Assembly: GCA_964532655.1 (NCBI GenBank)
Contig: CAZHMZ010000100.1
Span: forward strand, 1 to 13,899
Length of the DNA stretch: 13,899 nt
Reading direction: 5' to 3'
DNA from: JAJFTV01 sp964532655
Lineage (GTDB): Bacteria > Chloroflexota > Anaerolineae > Anaerolineales > Anaerolineaceae
Every line of letters begins with the position of its first letter. Position 1 is the stretch's first letter. This document shows, piece after piece, positions 13,152-13,899 of the stretch. A program made the translations under genes and the position numbers. Under the pieces are notes generated by a model. That model worked only from the letters and a program-made list of their open reading frames with translations. It ran no database searches and was not told the origin of the DNA.

Positions 13152-13180
13152 CCTGCCAATTATTCAATGAGGAGAGTACG

Positions 13181-13899
13181 ATGAGTTTCAATGAACGTGT
13201 ACGTGGAACGTATCAGGGGATTCTGGACGATATCCGCAGTCAGGGCATTTTCAAACAGGAGCGCTTTATTCACTCGCCCCAGGCAGCCGATATCAACGTG
13301 GAATACCCATCCGGCGCCGATATTCAAAAAGTGATCAACATTTGCGCCAACAACTATCTGGGTCTTTCCAGCCACCCCGAAGTGGTGAAAGCAGCCCATG
13401 AAGGATTGGATACACGCGGCTACGGCATGTCATCGGTGCGCTTTATCTGCGGCACCCAGGATATCCACCGCGAACTGGAGCAGGTGGTGACCGATTTCCT
13501 GGGTACGGAAGACACCATTCTGTTTGCCTCGTGCATGGATGCCAATGCCGGTGTGTTTGAAGCCGTATTGACCGGCGACGATGTGATGATCTCAGATCGT
13601 CTGGTGCACGCCTCGATCATCGACGGGATGCGCCTGTGCTCGGCCACGCATGATACCTACAAGCACAGCGATATGGATCACCTGGAAAAGAAACTGAAAG
13701 AGTACCAGGACAAACGCATGCGCGTCATTATCAATGACGGCGTCTATTCCATGGACGGCGACTGCGCCCAGTTGGACAAGATCGTGGAGCTGGCCGAAGC
13801 GTATGACGCCATGGTGTTCGTAGATGACTCGCACGCCACCGGCTTTATCGGCAAAACCGGCCGTGGCACCCCCGAGAAGTTCGGCGTCACCGGCAAGGT
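13181..13899 (+). CDS. kbl: KBL-type alpha-oxoamine synthase (glycine C-acetyltransferase-like), cut by window end
   Basis: A PLP enzyme of fold type I; 239 residues of an expected 395-400 are present and the PLP lysine lies beyond the window. Close to 2-amino-3-ketobutyrate CoA ligase: FKQERFI (24-30), INICANNYLGL (52-62), GMSSVRFICGTQD (82-94), HASIIDGMRL (143-152) with PLP-stacking His143, DGVYSMDGD (186-194) and VDDSHATGF (214-222) with Asp215 for the pyridine nitrogen. KBL joins acetyl-CoA and glycine (or works in reverse in threonine breakdown). No threonine dehydrogenase is next to it here; instead it follows an ACP, an acid ligase and AcpS, so an acyl-ACP donor is plausible. Val142 stands where KBL usually has Asn before the His, which may signal a changed substrate. 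SD: GAGGAGAG just upstream of the ATG. Confidence 0.88.
   Translation, partial: MSFNERVRGTYQGILDDIRSQGIFKQERFIHSPQAADINVEYPSGADIQKVINICANNYLGLSSHPEVVKAAHEGLDTRGYGMSSVRFICGTQDIHRELEQVVTDFLGTEDTILFASCMDANAGVFEAVLTGDDVMISDRLVHASIIDGMRLCSATHDTYKHSDMDHLEKKLKEYQDKRMRVIINDGVYSMDGDCAQLDKIVELAEAYDAMVFVDDSHATGFIGKTGRGTPEKFGVTGK

Overview
This looks like a draft or metagenome-assembled bacterial genome. Gene density is moderate, GC is moderately high (about 60% in the coding stretches I sampled), Shine-Dalgarno (SD) sites are mostly good, and there is one 100-N scaffold gap (2531-2630). The protein mix suggests an Anaerolineae-like member of the Chloroflexota: a DUF4388 protein beside a V4R-like protein, an ADP-forming acyl-CoA synthetase fused to a GNAT domain, a mixed-signature phosphofructokinase and a KBL-type enzyme beside an ACP. 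The taxonomic placement is inference from family recognition, not a search result.

Layout. (1) 1-1062: 3' part of a 6-phosphofructokinase. (2) 1063-1465: a convergent intergenic region rich in hairpins. (3) 1466-2758, minus strand: a DUF4388 (PATAN-type) protein broken by the scaffold gap, followed by a V4R-like ligand-binding protein; together they look like a small signalling pair. (4) 2881-3372, plus: a lower-GC GNAT acetyltransferase, divergent from the DUF4388 gene. (5) 3462-5102, plus: a protein resembling the XPB/Ssl2 N-terminal helicase-associated domain, without a helicase motor. It overlaps tail-to-tail with (6) 5066-7765, minus: the ADP-forming acyl-CoA synthetase/GNAT fusion. (7) 7766-8164: a divergent regulatory region with a promoter, a long hairpin and a possible 26-codon leader ORF before (8) 8165-9547, plus: a 12-helix MFS transporter. 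(9) 9548-9918: an intergenic region with repeats, ending in a strong sigma70-type promoter and a GntR-like operator palindrome. (10) 9919 to the window end, plus: an apparent operon of a GntR/FCD regulator, holo-ACP synthase, acetyl-CoA-synthetase-like AMP ligase, stand-alone acyl carrier protein and a KBL-type alpha-oxoamine synthase (cut by the window end).

The most interesting unit is region 10. It holds the parts needed to activate a small acid, load it on a dedicated carrier protein primed by its own phosphopantetheinyl transferase, and condense it with an amino acid on a PLP enzyme. A GntR/FCD repressor with its own palindromic operator leads the operon. Two intercistronic RNA structures sit at its internal boundaries: a candidate pseudoknot over the gntR stop codon, and a bulged stem capped by a GNRA tetraloop ahead of kbl. 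The AMP ligase keeps the Trp that restricts acetyl-CoA synthetases to small acids, and the last enzyme looks like 2-amino-3-ketobutyrate CoA ligase. A testable reading is therefore an acetyl (or propionyl) carrier-protein-dependent route to an alpha-amino-ketone. The ADP-forming acyl-CoA synthetase/GNAT fusion elsewhere in the window concerns the same acetate/acetyl-CoA node and could also acetylate the ligase.
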